From positions 434,001 to 498,000 of the forward strand of contig NZ_JBHSJJ010000004.1 in NCBI RefSeq assembly GCF_042652345.1: a stretch of 64,000 bases of DNA. The letters are read 5' to 3'. The notes under the pieces are model-generated. The model saw only the letters and a list, made by a program, of their open reading frames with translations. It was not told the DNA's origin and did not search any database. Every line of letters begins with the position of its first letter. Within the stretch, counting starts at the first letter, position 1. This document shows positions 62,563 through 64,000 of the stretch, one piece after another. The DNA is from Negadavirga shengliensis. Lineage in GTDB: Bacteria; Bacteroidota; Bacteroidia; Cytophagales; Cyclobacteriaceae. Both the position numbers and the translations under genes were made by a program.

Positions 62563-62662
62563 TATGTACTTGGTGGGATGCATACAAAATACTGCTTCAG
62601 GAAAGGAAAAAATAACCCCAAATCCTTAACTTAATAGCATTGGGATGCCCCGTCGCTGTTTT

Positions 62663-64000
62663 TCATGCTGTATGATTTTTAAAACAAACCTTAAACGTAG
62701 AGCCCTTCCCAGGTTCACTTTCGACCGAGATATCACCTTCCGCATTGGTTATCATCTTTTTTATCATGAAAAGGCCTATGCCGGAACCAGGGATACCTTC
62801 TTCCTCATGGACACGTTTAAATATGGTGAAAAGTTTGGATTTTTTATCCTCGCTTATTCCTATGCCATTGTCCCGAACGGAAAGAATTGTGTAATCATTA
62901 TTTCTTTCTGTGTGTATATGAACCTCAGGATTACGGTCCTTCGACCGGTACTTAATGGCATTTGTTAAAAGATTCATAAGAATACTTCTAAGATTTTTCT
63001 TAGAAAAATTGATCGTCTCTGCCTGGAAATCATATGTAAGTTTCAAATCTGTTTTTATAAGCATATCATGGATACTCAACTTAACTTCTTCCAGAAGGTC
63101 ATAAAAATTAACATTCTCTACAAAGTCCTCCGAAAATTGCTTTTCCAGTTTAGTAATGTCTGAAAGCTCTAAAATCGTTTCTTTAAGTTTGACAACTGAA
63201 TCCCTCACCAAGCGTGCTATTTCATTTATTTCGGAATTTTCAGGTCCTATACTATCAAGCAAGAGGTTTGCCAATGATTCAATGTTTGTGGCAGGTGCAT
63301 TCAAGTCATGGGCGACAGAATAGATAAATGTGTTGTGATCCTTATTAATTTTTATCAACTTTTTCTGGGCAATTTTGAGATCTGTAATGTCATTGAACGA
63401 AATAATGACCCCATCGGTTTGACTATCCTGCTGCCTTACATAAGGAAGCACGACCATCTTATACCATTTCCGGTCCATCGTCTCAACTTCCTTTTCTATT
63501 AAATGGGAGGATTCAGCTACCTTTTGCATATCCTCTACCATCGTAGAAAATTTAATGTTGGTTGATATATCGCTTATGGGTCGCCCAACATCCGATTCTT
63601 TCAGGTTAATTTGTTTGACAGCCGATGGTGTAAACTTTCGAATGATAAAATTTCTATCTACATATATAAGGCCATTGACGGTAGTCCGGAAATAATTATT
63701 CAAATCATCGTTGAGCTCTGTCAGCTCTTTTATTTTAATCTGGTATTGATTGTTGACCGTATGCAACTCTTCATTGACGGATTGAACTTCTTCATTTGTG
63801 CTTTGTAATTCTTCATTTCCTGAAATCAACTCCTCATGAAAAGATTGCGCATGTAAATTTGAGACCTCAAGTGCCTCATACGCCTCATTCAACTTCTTTT
63901 GAGTTTCTTTAAGCTCCTCTTCCAAATCCAGCAAATATCTGCGGGTATGCATTTCCTTATCATATACTTCTACATTTTCTGAGGGGGGTGCGGTAGAGTC
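62663..64000 (-). CDS. CheB/CheR-type hybrid sensor histidine kinase, partial
   Basis: The frame runs past the right edge of the window, so the N-terminus is missing; the ATG at 63952 is internal. The visible part begins with a long coiled coil (HEELISGNEELQSTNEEVQS, VNEELHTVNNQYQIKIKELT), the hallmark linker of CheB-CheR-PAS-kinase fusions. It continues with a PAS domain (FRTTVNGLIYVDRNFIIRKF, ending IISFNDITDLK) and a HisKA box (FIYSVAHDLNAPATNIESL). The HATPase has LLTNAIKYRS, RDNGIGI and GSGIGLFM. The CheB methylesterase and CheR methyltransferase domains are expected in the unseen part. It lies just right of the IS66 insertion. Confidence 0.85.
   Translation of the reverse strand, partial: DSTAPPSENVEVYDKEMHTRRYLLDLEEELKETQKKLNEAYEALEVSNLHAQSFHEELISGNEELQSTNEEVQSVNEELHTVNNQYQIKIKELTELNDDLNNYFRTTVNGLIYVDRNFIIRKFTPSAVKQINLKESDVGRPISDISTNIKFSTMVEDMQKVAESSHLIEKEVETMDRKWYKMVVLPYVRQQDSQTDGVIISFNDITDLKIAQKKLIKINKDHNTFIYSVAHDLNAPATNIESLANLLLDSIGPENSEINEIARLVRDSVVKLKETILELSDITKLEKQFSEDFVENVNFYDLLEEVKLSIHDMLIKTDLKLTYDFQAETINFSKKNLRSILMNLLTNAIKYRSKDRNPEVHIHTERNNDYTILSVRDNGIGISEDKKSKLFTIFKRVHEEEGIPGSGIGLFMIKKMITNAEGDISVESEPGKGSTFKVCFKNHTA

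Larger units (their letters stand above)
60176..62585 (+). mobile_element. Complete IS66-family insertion sequence
   Basis: About 2.41 kb with three ORFs in IS66 order (tnpA, tnpB, tnpC). Terminal inverted repeats: left GTATGCGACCCATAAAGTGC (60176-60195), right end reading inward GTATGCATCCCACCAAGTAC (62585-62566), 15 of 20 bases alike. Flanks AAAATACG (60168-60175) and AAAATACT (62586-62593) agree at seven of eight positions, as expected for the 8-bp duplication of IS66. All three ORFs are intact, so recent insertion and possible activity are likely. Confidence 0.88.

Noticed and set aside
1..64000. tRNA, rRNA and riboswitch genes
   Set aside because: No tRNA T-arm pattern with matching acceptor stems, rRNA segment or known riboswitch core was recognised on either strand by eye; a covariance-model scan was not possible.

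Overview
The window looks like chromosomal DNA of a Bacteroidota bacterium, most likely a Cytophagales/Cyclobacteriaceae-type marine or soil organism. The reasons are family content and promoter style. There are DUF4221 and DUF4199 proteins, a GT4/GT4/GH130 locus, PQQ-type dehydrogenase/cytochrome c lipoproteins with DUF1080 and FGE-like partners, an Erm(F)-like methylase, and TAnnTTTG-type -7 promoter elements in place of sigma70 boxes. No rRNA, tRNA or CRISPR array was seen. The species call is inference.

Layout. 0-10 kb: a secreted metallo-beta-lactamase-fold protein with an unknown partner, a membrane protein/winged-helix pair, a DUF4153-like membrane protein, a KtrB/KtrA-type K+ uptake operon, DUF4199 and DUF1801 genes, and an Erm-type rRNA dimethyltransferase. 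11-14 kb: two adjacent genes that together look like VioB/RebD (iminophenylpyruvate dimer synthase) cut in two, with no other violacein or rebeccamycin genes in sight. 14-20 kb: a multi-PAS histidine kinase, a glyoxalase-fold protein, a transposase-like HTH protein and a serine hydrolase. 20-41 kb: secreted and periplasmic carbohydrate-related functions (beta-helix protein, two PQQ-type dehydrogenase/cytochrome c lipoproteins, DUF1080, FGE-like, CE4 deacetylase, two amidohydrolases, an alpha/beta hydrolase), mixed with two SDRs and an AI-2E transporter. The block ends in a decayed enolase-superfamily/sulfatase gene pair joined head to head.

41-48 kb: a CPA2 antiporter, a DUF4221 lipoprotein, a GIY-YIG nuclease gene with a 24-bp tandem array bracketed by two near-identical palindromes, a CDF metal exporter with a solute-binding lipoprotein, and a metallophosphoesterase. 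48-50.6 kb: a toxin-antitoxin patch with a ParDE pair whose toxin is frameshifted and a HigBA pair separated by about 112-bp repeats. 52-57 kb: two GT4 glycosyltransferases, one fused to a toroid domain, facing a GH130 phosphorylase/hydrolase. 57-60 kb: small stress-type genes, a fatty acid desaturase and a broken MauE/DoxX-like gene. 60.2-62.6 kb: an apparently complete IS66 element with terminal repeats and a near-perfect target duplication. The window ends inside a CheB/CheR-type hybrid sensor kinase.

The signals most worth follow-up are the split VioB-like pair, the GIY-YIG gene with its palindromes and tandem array, and the IS66 intercistronic gap, which carries a terminator and two inverted consensus DnaA boxes. 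All family assignments come from reading motifs by eye; no database search was run.
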